Source of the DNA: Rickettsiales bacterium
Lineage (GTDB): Bacteria; Pseudomonadota; Alphaproteobacteria; Rickettsiales; UBA998
Assembly (NCBI GenBank): GCA_024304995.1
Contig: JAMWZD010000002.1
Location: 496,001-560,000, forward strand
DNA length: 64,000 bases
Reading direction: 5' to 3'
Shown piece by piece: positions 1 through 8,820 of this stretch (position 1 is the first letter of the stretch; each line of letters opens with the position of its first letter). The notes below the pieces were generated by a model. It saw only the letters and a program-made list of their open reading frames with translations, ran no database searches and was not told the origin of the DNA. Both the position numbers and the translations under genes were made by a program.

Positions 1-1259
1 AATTTGATGTGCCTATTCCTGACAAATATGTGCGAGGCATCACAAAATTGCACGCAAAAGTCAGTGAAAATGAAGCACGACAGGATGTGGATGCCACGCT
101 GGATTTTGAGCAGGCGGCGCTGGATATTGATCTGCTCAACTGGCAAAAGCCTAAAGGCAAGCCAGCAACGCTGAAAGTGCATCAATATAAGGCAGGGGGC
201 GTGAACAAGATCAAATCTATGGAATTTAATGCAGAATCTGCGCAGGCAAAGGGGTCTTTAGTGCTGGATGATGATGGTGCGCTGCAGTCCGCCTCTTTAA
301 CCGAACTGAAATTTCATGATAATAATATGGCGCTGGAATATGAAGAAGCAGCATTTCCAATCATCAACGTGACCGCCTCCCAATTTTACGTTCCTGAGTT
401 TGGCGAAAAAAGCGATGAGCAGCCATTTGATTTTTTGCTTGGCAAACGCATAAATGCGGATATTGACACGCTATATTACAAAAAAGTGCCATTCAGCAAT
501 GTCAGCCTGAATTCAACCTGCAATAAGGCGCTGTGTTCCAGCTTGTCTATGAACATGAAACAGAAAGACAATGCCATCAAAGCCAGCATAGCACAGGATG
601 AAAAAGGGCGTGCATTGCGGGTATCTATAGATGATGCGGGAGCATTGCTTTCCGCGCTGGATATTATGGATTATATGCAAGGGGGAAAGGTGAATTTCAC
701 TGGTTATTATCAGGATGAAAACCCCAAACGCCCCATAAAAGGCAATGTAGTGCTGGACAATATGAAAGTGGTCGGCGCACCCTTTTTAACCAAGATTTTC
801 ACGCTGGCATCATTACGCGGGTTAAGCGATACACTTTCTGGCAATGGGATAGCTTTTGACAAAACCACTGCAGATATCATGTATGATAAAGGCAATATCA
901 TCATTGAAAAACTGGCAGCAAAGGGAGATGCAGTCGGTGTGATGGTGGAAGGCAGTATGTCCGTCAACGAACCAGAAATGATTGATATTGACGGCACGCT
1001 CATCCCATCTTATGCATTAAATTCGCTACCTGGAAAAGTGCCAATTATTGGCGAAATGCTGGTTGGTGGTGAGGGAGAAGGAATGTTTGGCACACGCTTT
1101 TCTGCCAAAGGGGCATTGGGTGATCCTAATATCAGCGCAAACCCGCTTTCCATGCTGACCCCAGGCTTTTTGCGAAATATATTTAACATTTTTCCTGATG
1201 CTGATGCACCTGAAACACTGAAAGAGGAGAAACCTTATGGCGGCAGACACCAACCCTAA
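1..1259 (+). CDS. AsmA/YhdP-like envelope protein, C-terminal part (cut by window edge)
   Basis: The reading frame is open to the first base, so the true start lies upstream; the first GTG at 9 is not a convincing start. About 418 residues of the C-terminal part are visible. They are rich in alternating beta strands and show the pattern of DUF3971/AsmA-type C-terminal domains: a conserved stretch around 250-300 with GNVVLDNMKVVGAPFLTKI, and a glycine-rich region near 350-370 (GEGEGMFGTRFSAKG) before the end. Relatives of this family (AsmA, YhdP, TamB) are large inner-membrane-anchored periplasmic proteins linked to lipid transport and outer-membrane integrity. The 3' end overlaps the next gene by 23 bases, so the two are translationally linked. 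The family call is good; the exact subfamily is inferred. Confidence 0.72.
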   Translation, partial: FDVPIPDKYVRGITKLHAKVSENEARQDVDATLDFEQAALDIDLLNWQKPKGKPATLKVHQYKAGGVNKIKSMEFNAESAQAKGSLVLDDDGALQSASLTELKFHDNNMALEYEEAAFPIINVTASQFYVPEFGEKSDEQPFDFLLGKRINADIDTLYYKKVPFSNVSLNSTCNKALCSSLSMNMKQKDNAIKASIAQDEKGRALRVSIDDAGALLSALDIMDYMQGGKVNFTGYYQDENPKRPIKGNVVLDNMKVVGAPFLTKIFTLASLRGLSDTLSGNGIAFDKTTADIMYDKGNIIIEKLAAKGDAVGVMVEGSMSVNEPEMIDIDGTLIPSYALNSLPGKVPIIGEMLVGGEGEGMFGTRFSAKGALGDPNISANPLSMLTPGFLRNIFNIFPDADAPETLKEEKPYGGRHQP

Positions 1260-1983
1260 AGCGTGTATGATTATTATCGGAGATGAAATCCTTTCTGGTC
1301 GCACTAAAGAAGCCAATCTTGCACCGCTTTCTGAAATGCTTAACGATGCTGGCGTCTCGCTCATACGTGTGCATATTGTGCCTGATGATGAAGATGAAAT
1401 TGTTCGCACTGTCAACGAAGCACGTCAGACATATGATTATGTGTTTACCACAGGTGGCATAGGACCAACACATGATGACATTACCACTGCATCAGTTGCC
1501 AAAGCATTTGGCGTGCCTGTGCTGCGCCATGCAGAAGCATTAAAACGCCTGCAAGCGCATTATGATGAAGGGTTGCTCAATGACGCGCGGCTGAAAATGG
1601 CGGATATTCCAGAAGGTGCAACGTTGATTGACAACCCCGTCAGCGCTGCACCAGGCTTTGCATTGGACAATGTGTTTGTACTGGCAGGTGTGCCAAAAAT
1701 TATGCAGGCAATGTGTGATTTCATCAAACCGATGCTTAAAGGCGGTGCGCCTGTGCAATCCCGCGCGATATCGGCGTATGCCCGTGAAGGCAGCATTGCA
1801 GCAGAACTGACAGCGCTTCAGGAAAAGCATGAAGATGTGGCGATTGGGTGTTACCCATTATTCAGACATGGGAAAATGGGCTGCACGCTGGTGTTGCGCA
1901 GCGTGGATGACGCCGCACTGGACAAGGCAGAGCGTGAATGCATGATGCTGCTGTTAAAACATGGCACAGCGATGGAAGATTAA
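1237..1983 (+). CDS. Molybdopterin-binding (CinA N-terminal/MoaB-like) protein
   Basis: This 248-residue protein has the MoCF-binding fold of CinA/MoaB/MogA. GDEILSGRTKEAN lies near residues 12-25 and TTGGIGPTHDD near 69-79; these are the two signatures of the family. It lacks the C-terminal nicotinamide-nucleotide amidase domain of full-length CinA, so it is the short form common in alphaproteobacteria, often annotated competence/damage-inducible protein A. Its true substrate is not known. The ATG at 1237 follows a good ribosome site (GAGGAGA, 1224-1230) located inside the upstream gene, which supports this start. Confidence 0.88.
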   Translation: MAADTNPKACMIIIGDEILSGRTKEANLAPLSEMLNDAGVSLIRVHIVPDDEDEIVRTVNEARQTYDYVFTTGGIGPTHDDITTASVAKAFGVPVLRHAEALKRLQAHYDEGLLNDARLKMADIPEGATLIDNPVSAAPGFALDNVFVLAGVPKIMQAMCDFIKPMLKGGAPVQSRAISAYAREGSIAAELTALQEKHEDVAIGCYPLFRHGKMGCTLVLRSVDDAALDKAERECMMLLLKHGTAMED

Positions 1984-1993
1984 GCGGTTTTAC

Positions 1994-2023
1994 TTGCGCG
2001 AGCCCCTATTAACACTATATAAT
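1994..2023 (+). promoter_or_regulatory. Candidate sigma-70 promoter for the Bax-inhibitor-1 gene
   Basis: TTGCGC (1994-1999) and TATAAT (2018-2023) are separated by 18 bases, just upstream of the gene starting at 2058. The -10 is perfect and the -35 matches 4 of 6. Inferred from sequence only. Confidence 0.5.
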
Positions 2024-2057
2024 AGAGATGTATTAAAACTTATTGGAGGACAAATAC

Positions 2058-2783
2058 ATGAATTTGTTTGAAAGAAACGGGGTGCAGTCTGCATCTGGCG
2101 TAGAGGTGGATCAGGGATTACGTTCCTACTTCCTCCGCGTGTATAACTACATGGCAAGTGCGCTGATCCTGACTGGATTAGTGGCATATTTTGCCAGCAC
2201 ATCTGAAGCCTTTTTAGGGTTGATGAGTAACGGTCAGGGCGGCGTAAGTCCATTATTTTACGTTCTGGCATTTGCACCGCTTGGTGTAGTCTTTTACCTG
2301 AGCGCACGTATGCACAAAATGAGTGAAGGTGCAGCGCAGGCATGGTTCTGGGGATTTGCTGTTCTAATGGGACTGTCCATGTTCAGCATCTTTATAGCCT
2401 ATACTGGCACTTCTATCGCACGTGTGTTTTTCATCACTGCAGGAACATTTGGTGCAACCAGCCTATATGGTTACACAACGAAACGTGACCTTTCAGGATG
2501 GGGTTCATTCCTGTTTATGGGTGTCATCGGCATCATCATTGCGTCTGTTGTGAATTTCTTTATTGGCAGCACCGCATTGCAAATGGCAATTTCTGTGATT
2601 GGGGTATTGCTCTTCACAGGTCTGACAGCGTATGACACGCAACGCATCAAAACCACTTACTATCAGATTATGAATTATGGTGGTGATCTGGGTAAGGCAG
2701 CCATTATGGGCGCACTAAGCCTGTATCTTGATTTCATCAACCTGTTTATCATGTTGATGAATCTGATGGGCGAGCGCAGATAA
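2058..2783 (+). CDS. Bax inhibitor-1/YccA family membrane protein
   Basis: A 241-residue inner-membrane protein with about seven hydrophobic segments. It carries the BI-1/UPF0005 signature: a cytosolic N-terminus with a GLRSYFLRVYNYMA motif, YGYTTKRDLSGWGSFLFMGVI-type loop in the middle, and the C-terminal TAYDTQRIK followed by LSLYLDFINLF. Bacterial members (YbhL, YccA, BsYetJ) are pH-sensitive calcium leak channels or modulators of FtsH. The ATG at 2058 is chosen over an upstream TTG at 2043 because TGGAGGA (2044-2050) sits at the correct distance. The gene has its own promoter and terminator and looks monocistronic. Confidence 0.92.
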   Translation: MNLFERNGVQSASGVEVDQGLRSYFLRVYNYMASALILTGLVAYFASTSEAFLGLMSNGQGGVSPLFYVLAFAPLGVVFYLSARMHKMSEGAAQAWFWGFAVLMGLSMFSIFIAYTGTSIARVFFITAGTFGATSLYGYTTKRDLSGWGSFLFMGVIGIIIASVVNFFIGSTALQMAISVIGVLLFTGLTAYDTQRIKTTYYQIMNYGGDLGKAAIMGALSLYLDFINLFIMLMNLMGERR

Positions 2784-2803
2784 GCTAATCTGCATTACAT
2801 CGC

Positions 2804-2836
2804 AAAAAGCCTGACTGGTTGCAGTCAGGCTTTTTT
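2804..2836 (+). terminator. Rho-independent terminator after the Bax-inhibitor-1 gene
   Basis: A 9-bp stem (GCCTGACTG with CAGTCAGGC) and a 4-base loop are followed by six T. Upstream A residues extend the stem. Confidence 0.9.
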
Positions 2837-2877
2837 GTTGCCATCATTATAATAAGCGAAATAATCAATCTGGCTTG

Positions 2878-2934
2878 ATGTTGTACTCTAAGCCCAGATG
2901 CTTCACGTCCTTCAGCGTGACGGGCAATGTTGTA
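2878..2934 (-). repeat. HAERSEAS-type palindromic intergenic repeat, copy A
   Basis: On the minus strand this reads GTCACGCTGAAGGACGTGAAG then CATCTGGG, matching the core of the widespread bacterial repeat whose translation gives HAERSEAS (here RHAEGREASG). The inner part folds (TCACG against CGTGA). The 41-bp core lies between two direct copies of ATGTTGTA (2878-2885 and 2927-2934). It ends five bases before the stop codon of the gene at 2939-3649. See copies B, C and D. Confidence 0.6.
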
Positions 2935-2938
2935 TTCT

Positions 2939-3649
2939 TTAGCGGCTAATGTCTTGATTGTCGCGTTCCATGCGTTCTTCACAAACCTGCTTCATAAACC
3001 GCATTTCTGAAAGTTTATCGCCATAATTTTCCATCGCGCGTTTTTCAATAACAGGTGAAATGATCTGATGCGCCAGCATGGCAGCGCCAATGCCCGCCGC
3101 AGCGGGAATGCCATATTCTTTCAACATAGGATTATCATCCAAAGATGCGGCAAATTCTTTAAATTTTGGCACATGTTCCTGCAATGTTTCAGAATATAGC
3201 GCTTTGTTTGTGGCAAACCCCACTACCAGACCTGCCAACCCGTCCCATGCATTCATTTTGATGATGGCATTGTCCCGCGCTTCATAGGGAAGTTCTTTAA
3301 ATTGGGTTGGTGGCGTGTCAATCTGGTTATATTGCTCGATAAAATAAGACTTCTGGTCATCATTTGCCCAGCAGAAAAGCAATGCTGCTGCGCCCAGTTC
3401 AAAGGTGGCGTTGAACACATGGTGGGATAGCTGTTCTTTGTCTACTGCACCACTATCCATTAAAATCTTGCCCACACTGAACATGGAATGTGCAGCAGTC
3501 GCCATACCGATTAACGCAAACGGGTCTGAAAAATTTTCAATAAAATTCTTCCCTTCCGACTTTCGGAATAAGGCTCTTTTATATTCTTCTGGTAGATGCG
3601 CATCTTTTAGGCGCGTAATCAGGTGAGACTTGGATTCATGCTGTTCCAT
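2939..3649 (-). CDS. Hypothetical protein with Ala/Gly-rich hydrophobic segments
   Basis: A 236-residue protein that I do not recognise. Charged termini surround several Ala/Gly-rich helical stretches, around residues 45-60, 85-97, 137-150 and 179-195. The last (GIPAAAGIGAAMLAHQII) could be membrane associated. No signal peptide or catalytic motif is seen. It begins with ATG and stands alone between convergent and divergent neighbours. A repeat copy (copy A) abuts its 3' end. The protein resembles in style the other unknown small membrane proteins of the window (8821, 30044, 30713), but I see no alignable motif. Confidence 0.65.
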   Translation of the reverse strand: MEQHESKSHLITRLKDAHLPEEYKRALFRKSEGKNFIENFSDPFALIGMATAAHSMFSVGKILMDSGAVDKEQLSHHVFNATFELGAAALLFCWANDDQKSYFIEQYNQIDTPPTQFKELPYEARDNAIIKMNAWDGLAGLVVGFATNKALYSETLQEHVPKFKEFAASLDDNPMLKEYGIPAAAGIGAAMLAHQIISPVIEKRAMENYGDKLSEMRFMKQVCEERMERDNQDISR

Positions 3650-3699
3650 CCTTCCAGCATAACAACTTTTTATGACGATATCATGTCATTAATCACGTT

Positions 3700-4584
3700 T
3701 TAACTGCAAATGATGATGTCGCGCTCAACGTCCTGCTGCAATGCTTCTTTTGCTGTTTTGACCAATTCTTCATGAGGTTGCTCATTCAGAAATGCGCAGC
3801 TTTGCCGCAACAGCGGAATGTGAGTTTTACTTTCACTAAGTGTAACAGGGTCATGCTGAATCATATGCTTGATGCGGTTTAATGCCAGATGCACTGTTTC
3901 CTTGTTCACATCCACCAGCACAATCCCAAGCGCATCTTCGGCAATGCGCCCCACCATATCTTCAGTGCGGAGGTTGCGTTTAATCACACGGCTGACATGA
4001 CGCAAAATATTCACATCATATTTCTTCGCCAGTTTTTGCTCCTCTTCAAAATCATCAAATTGCATATAGACAAAGGCAGACTGAATATCCCGTTTAGCAG
4101 TATGATGTTCTGCCAGTTCAATATATTTCTTCAAGGAGTCTGAGTCTGGCAGGCTGGTTTCTTTGTCAATCACCTCATAACCTGCAAAATTTTCCTGCAG
4201 AACATCGTTCAGTGTCTGAATTTTCTGGAAAGTTGGGGTAACGAATATCAGGCGGAACAGATGGTGTCTGTCCTGCGCCATAGCACGCATAATTTTGAAA
4301 TCCATATTGACTTCATTGCCATCTTTTTTAAGAAGGCGCAGCTGACGATGAGTGCGCAGCACTTCCAGCAAGTCGCGCGAATCTTCTTCATACTCCACAT
4401 CTTCTTTGACAATTTTTTCAGAAGAACCGCCCAGAAACTGCGTCAGATCATGGTCTTCCACCTGTGAATCATACCCCAGCATATCCAGCAGAATGTCATT
4501 CATGCCGACGACCGTCAGTGTGCCAAGTTCGTTATTCTGCGTCACCATCATGACGCCTTCATTATGACGTGATAATATTTTCAT
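3700..4584 (-). CDS. PAS domain protein with degenerate GGDEF domain
   Basis: A 294-residue soluble protein. Residues 1-115 look like a PAS sensor (N-terminal beta strands, ILLDMLGYDSQ, then LLKKDGNEVNMDF). Residues 135-290 follow the GGDEF fold: an inhibitor-side DKETSLPDSDSLKKY helix at 140-155 resembling the D-x-T-G-L-P-N motif, a substrate-strand FVYMQFDDF at 171-179, and IKRNLRTEDMVGRIAEDALGIVL at 201-223. The signature loop reads A-E-D-A-L (215-219) where active enzymes have G-G-D/E-E-F. Diguanylate cyclase activity is therefore unlikely; such domains often act as c-di-GMP or nucleotide sensors or as scaffolds. Monocistronic. Confidence 0.75.
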   Translation of the reverse strand: MKILSRHNEGVMMVTQNNELGTLTVVGMNDILLDMLGYDSQVEDHDLTQFLGGSSEKIVKEDVEYEEDSRDLLEVLRTHRQLRLLKKDGNEVNMDFKIMRAMAQDRHHLFRLIFVTPTFQKIQTLNDVLQENFAGYEVIDKETSLPDSDSLKKYIELAEHHTAKRDIQSAFVYMQFDDFEEEQKLAKKYDVNILRHVSRVIKRNLRTEDMVGRIAEDALGIVLVDVNKETVHLALNRIKHMIQHDPVTLSESKTHIPLLRQSCAFLNEQPHEELVKTAKEALQQDVERDIIICS

Positions 4585-4695
4585 GAAAGTAATCTATCAC
4601 AAAATAGATTAAGAAATAGTATCAAAAAAAGCCTGTTGCTGAGCGTATGCATGTTTTATAATCATCGTGACACAAACGCATCAAGGTGATTCACT

Positions 4696-4989
4696 ATGAC
4701 ACAAATTGCAGCAAATGATAATGCAGATACCCCCCACGCAGTGCGCCTACGCCGCGTAAGATACCGTAGCTGGCATCGCGGCTGCAAGGAAACGGACGTG
4801 ATTATGGGCAATTTTGCGGACAAGGCGCTTGAGACGCTGGATGTGGAAACAGAATTGCCGCTTTATGAGGAACTGCTGGATGAGCAGGATGTAGACATCT
4901 GGAACTGGATTACGGACAAGATTGAGCTGGCGGACGGCAAATATAACGGGTTGAAAGCGCGTCTGCGGGCATTTGCAAAAACAGTGTAG
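4696..4989 (+). CDS. sdhE: Succinate dehydrogenase flavinylation factor SdhE family
   Basis: A 97-residue protein of the DUF339/SdhE family. The conserved RG-x-x-E motif appears as HRGCKETD at about residues 28-35, and the helical core includes LPLYEELLDEQDVDIWNWI. SdhE helps attach FAD covalently to the flavoprotein subunit of succinate dehydrogenase. The N-terminal 20 residues are an extra, weakly conserved extension. It lies directly upstream of mfd, an arrangement common in alphaproteobacteria, where recG often flanks the other side; recG is not here. Confidence 0.88.
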   Translation: MTQIAANDNADTPHAVRLRRVRYRSWHRGCKETDVIMGNFADKALETLDVETELPLYEELLDEQDVDIWNWITDKIELADGKYNGLKARLRAFAKTV

Positions 4990-5181
4990 GCAAAAAGAAA
5001 CCTGCGCTATGGCAGGTGTTATATCACGAAAAATATGCAATGATGTTCAAAATAAGAAGTGCTCCAAATGAATATCTCAATGTGGTGTTATCTGAGCGTA
5101 TTGCAACGCCGAACATATATATCAAAAATGCCATATAAAGAATATTGGCAGTCTGGCTTTGAAAGGGGTAGTTCATAACTT

Positions 5182-5212
5182 TTGAAAATATAGACTATCG
5201 CTTTCTTATAAT
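5182..5212 (+). promoter_or_regulatory. Candidate promoter for mfd
   Basis: TTGAAA (5182-5187) and TATAAT (5207-5212) are separated by 19 bases, longer than ideal. The rest of the 298-bp gap between sdhE and mfd is AT-rich and shows only a weak 6-bp hairpin without a T run just after sdhE (5000-5017). Confidence 0.4.
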
Positions 5213-5287
5213 AGTTTAATGGAAAATGCAAAGCTCTTGTGAACAGCGCATGGTTTGCTTATATAGGCAGCATTAAATAAGGACGTT

Positions 5288-8200
5288 ATGAAAGCAGCAG
5301 CCCATAAAGATTATTCATCCCTGAATTATAATATACTCGCAGGCGTGGCGGATAATGCGCAAGGGTTTGCAGTGCGCACCTTGTTTGGGCAGTCTGCCAA
5401 ACCGTGCATCTTCGTGACGCATCATGACCGCCAGCTTGAGCAATTCATGGCGAGTGCCGCGTTCTTTTTGCCAAAAAATGTGCCTGTCATTTGTTTTCCT
5501 GCGTGGGATACGTTGCCGTATGACCGTTCAGCGCCTGCGCGCACCATCATTGCGCAGCGTGTGGCAGCGCTGAGTGATATACTCCGCTTAAATGAAGATA
5601 AAAAGCCGTTTGTGGTGGCGACCACGGTGAGCGCATTCATGCAAAAGCTGCCGCCCAAAGCCACGTTTGACAATGCGTGCTGGACGCTGGTAGTGGGTGA
5701 CAAAACCGCGCATGATGATTTTGTGCGTTATTTGTCTGACCAAGGATATCGCCGTGCATCCAAAGTGATGGAAGCGGGGGAATTTGCGGTGAGGGGGGAT
5801 ATTATGGATATTTATCCCAGCAATGCAAGCCAGCCATACCGTGTGGATTTCTTCGGCAATGAAGTGGAAGCCATTAAAGCGTTTGATCCGCTGACGCAGC
5901 GCACATCTGATGCAGTGCAGCGCATCGACCTTGCGCCAACAAACGAAATTCTGCTGAATGACACAACGGTTGCGAATTTCAAAAAACATTATCGTGAGCA
6001 ATTCGGGCAGCCGTCGCGTGATGACTCGCTTTATCACACTATTGCAGAAGGACATGATTATATCGGCATGGAGCATTGGCTGCCCATGTTTTATGATCAG
6101 ATGGACAGGCTCACTGACTATATGCCAGAAGCGCATATTATTTTGGATCACGGGGCCTTAAGCACGTTTGAAGAACGCGCGGAGATTATTGAAGATTATT
6201 ATAATGCCCGCAGCAACATGCAGCAGACGATGAAAGGTGCAAACCAGACTTCACCTTATAATGCTGTAGCACCTGAGCAATTCTTTTTAAGCCGTGACTG
6301 GAAGCAGGTGCTGAGCGCAAATAAAACGACCTTGCTGCAATCGTTTGATGAGCATGAACAATCTGCAGGGTTGCGTTTGAAACCTGCAAAAAAGCCATAC
6401 ATTATCGCCAAATCCCAAAAGCAAAGCCCGATAGAATATTTCGCGCAGGACGTGAAAGTGGATAAACGCGCAGTCGTGCTTGCCACCATGACGCAAGGGT
6501 CGCTTGGGCGGTTGCAACAATTGCTTAAAGAAGAGCGCATTGTCACGCACCCGATTGCACATTGGGATGAGGTGACAGACAAGAACAAAACCTACATTAC
6601 GCAACTGCCTGTTCCATCTGGTTTTCAGTCGGCTGATGTGGCGTTTTATAGCGAAGAAGATGTGCTGGGCAGGCGCATCATTCAAAAGCGCAAACGCAAG
6701 TCCAATTCTGAAGCATTCATGCAGGAAGCAGCCAGCTTTGAGGAGGGCGAATTGCTGGTGCATCGTGACCACGGCATTGCACGTTTTGGCGGATTGCTGA
6801 CGATGGAAGTCACAGGCAAGAAGCATGACTTCATCACGTTGATATATCGTGATGATGACAAGCTGTTTCTGCCCGTGGAAAATATGGATGTGCTGAGCCG
6901 TCATGGCTCAGACGCGGATTCTCAAGAGTTGGATAAGCTCGGCGCGGGAAGCTGGCAGTCGCGCAAAGCTGCGATGAAAGAGAAAATCAAAATGGCAGCG
7001 GAGGGATTGCTTAAAACCGCAGCGGCGCGGGAGCTGGCGAATGTCACAAAGTTACATGCAGATGACAGCTATTCTGAGTTTGTCTCCCACTTCGCCTATG
7101 AAGAAACAGATGACCAAGAACGCGCCATTGATGAAGTGATTGAGGATTTGCAGGGCAACAAGCCGATGGACAGGTTGATTTGTGGGGATGTTGGCTTTGG
7201 CAAAACCGAAGTGGCAATCCGCGCGGCATTCATTGCGGCGACGGATGCGCATAATCCCGTGCAGGTGGCATTTATCGCGCCAACCACTTTGCTGGTGCGC
7301 CAGCATTACAAAAACTTTGTGGAGCGTTTTGAAAATACGGGGCTGCGGATTGGGCATCTCTCCCGTCTATGCACGCCGAAGCAGTTAAAGCAGACGAAAG
7401 AAGGGATTGCGAATGGCAACATTGATATTGTGATTGGCACACATGCAATTTTAGCGGATAGTTTGAAATTCAATAATCTTGGGCTGCTCATCATTGATGA
7501 AGAACAACGCTTTGGTGTAAAACAAAAAGAAAAGCTGAAAAACCTGAAGGCAGATATTCATATTCTTACCATGTCTGCCACGCCAATTCCGCGCACACTG
7601 CAAATGTCCTTAACAGGGGTGCGCGAGTTGAGTTTGATAACCACACCACCTGTGGACAGGCTGGCGATTCGGAGCTTCGTGATGCCATTTGACCCGATGG
7701 TGATTCAGGAAGCAATTAAGCGCGAGATGCATCGCGGCGGGCAGGTGTTTTATGTTACGCCGCGCATTGCGGATCTGGCAGAACTGAAACACCGCATCTT
7801 GGAACTTGTGCCAGATGCGCGGCTTGCCGTGGCGCATGGGCAGATGAGCGGGGCGGAGCTGGATGCGCTGATGAATGATGTGTATGACGGCAAATATGAT
7901 GTGCTGCTCTCCACCACCATCATTGAATCAGGCATTGATATTCCAACCGCCAACACCATTATCATTAATCGTGCAGACCGTTTCGGCTTAGCGCAGCTCT
8001 ACCAGCTTCGTGGGAGAGTAGGGCGCGGAAAGGTGCGCGCATATGCTTACTTCACCTTGCCATATCACGGCGCGATGAGTGCGCAGGCGGTGAAACGCCT
8101 AGAGGTGATGCAAACGCTGGACACGCTCGGTGCAGGGTTTACGCTTGCCAGCCATGATATGGATATTCGCGGTTTTGGAAATCTGGTTGGGGAAGAACAA

Positions 8201-8755
8201 TCAGGGCATGTGAAAGATGTGGGCGTGGAACTCTATCAACAAATGCTTGCCGACGCGGTGAAACAAGCGCGCGAACAATCCCGCCATGTGGAAGCGCTGC
8301 CAGAGCCAGATGATTGGTCACCACAGTTGAATCTTGGCATGGCGGTGCTGATTCCTGAGCATTACGTTGAGGATGTGAGCCTGCGATTGAGCCTGTATCG
8401 TCGCGTATCTTCCATGAACACGGAAGACGAAATTGAAAGTTTTGCCGCTGAACTGGCAGACCGTTTCGGCAAAATTCCAGAAGAAGCAGAGAGTTTATTC
8501 ACTGTGCTGAAACTCAAGCAACGCTGCAAGCAGGCAGGCATCGCCAAGATTGACACAGGGCCAAAAGGCGCGGTGATTCAATTCCACGAAAGCGCCATAG
8601 AAAACCCAGAAAGCCTGATTGGATTTATCCATAAACACAGCACCCGCATGAAACTCCGCGCTGACCATAGTTTGTTTTATGTCGCAGAATGGAGCGATGA
8701 GGCGAAGAAGCTGAAGGATATACGCGAGTTATTGGAGCAGATTGGGGCGTTGTGA
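5288..8755 (+). CDS. mfd: Transcription-repair coupling factor Mfd
   Basis: A 1155-residue DNA translocase, the usual length. Mfd removes stalled RNA polymerase at lesions and recruits UvrA. Order of parts: UvrB-homology module (about 1-350, with FPAWDTLPYDRSAP), RNA-polymerase-interacting CarD-like domain (about 483-540, GELLVHRDHGIARFGG), Walker A in GDVGFGKTEVA (about 634-644), DEEQ box followed by RFG (about 735-741), motif VI region with QLYQLRGRVGRG, and a C-terminal TRCF domain. All ATPase motifs look intact. The gene has its own leader and no overlapping neighbour. Confidence 0.98.
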   Translation: MKAAAHKDYSSLNYNILAGVADNAQGFAVRTLFGQSAKPCIFVTHHDRQLEQFMASAAFFLPKNVPVICFPAWDTLPYDRSAPARTIIAQRVAALSDILRLNEDKKPFVVATTVSAFMQKLPPKATFDNACWTLVVGDKTAHDDFVRYLSDQGYRRASKVMEAGEFAVRGDIMDIYPSNASQPYRVDFFGNEVEAIKAFDPLTQRTSDAVQRIDLAPTNEILLNDTTVANFKKHYREQFGQPSRDDSLYHTIAEGHDYIGMEHWLPMFYDQMDRLTDYMPEAHIILDHGALSTFEERAEIIEDYYNARSNMQQTMKGANQTSPYNAVAPEQFFLSRDWKQVLSANKTTLLQSFDEHEQSAGLRLKPAKKPYIIAKSQKQSPIEYFAQDVKVDKRAVVLATMTQGSLGRLQQLLKEERIVTHPIAHWDEVTDKNKTYITQLPVPSGFQSADVAFYSEEDVLGRRIIQKRKRKSNSEAFMQEAASFEEGELLVHRDHGIARFGGLLTMEVTGKKHDFITLIYRDDDKLFLPVENMDVLSRHGSDADSQELDKLGAGSWQSRKAAMKEKIKMAAEGLLKTAAARELANVTKLHADDSYSEFVSHFAYEETDDQERAIDEVIEDLQGNKPMDRLICGDVGFGKTEVAIRAAFIAATDAHNPVQVAFIAPTTLLVRQHYKNFVERFENTGLRIGHLSRLCTPKQLKQTKEGIANGNIDIVIGTHAILADSLKFNNLGLLIIDEEQRFGVKQKEKLKNLKADIHILTMSATPIPRTLQMSLTGVRELSLITTPPVDRLAIRSFVMPFDPMVIQEAIKREMHRGGQVFYVTPRIADLAELKHRILELVPDARLAVAHGQMSGAELDALMNDVYDGKYDVLLSTTIIESGIDIPTANTIIINRADRFGLAQLYQLRGRVGRGKVRAYAYFTLPYHGAMSAQAVKRLEVMQTLDTLGAGFTLASHDMDIRGFGNLVGEEQSGHVKDVGVELYQQMLADAVKQAREQSRHVEALPEPDDWSPQLNLGMAVLIPEHYVEDVSLRLSLYRRVSSMNTEDEIESFAAELADRFGKIPEEAESLFTVLKLKQRCKQAGIAKIDTGPKGAVIQFHESAIENPESLIGFIHKHSTRMKLRADHSLFYVAEWSDEAKKLKDIRELLEQIGAL

Positions 8756-8820
8756 AGGTAAATAATATAATCAGCATGAACGTCATCAAAACGTAAAATA
8801 ACTTTGTTATTCTGATTATT

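Noticed and set aside
2785-2982. A 65-residue frame on the minus strand containing RHAEGREASG
   Set aside because: It is the translation of the intergenic repeat and of terminator sequence, overlaps the next gene and has no ribosome site.
4990-5287. A possible small RNA or leader regulatory element before mfd
   Set aside because: The region is AT-rich with one weak 6-bp hairpin and no recognisable motif; nothing supports more than a promoter.
5588-6904. Several frames of 110-205 codons antisense to mfd
   Set aside because: They mirror the codon pattern of mfd on the other strand and their translations have no domain features.
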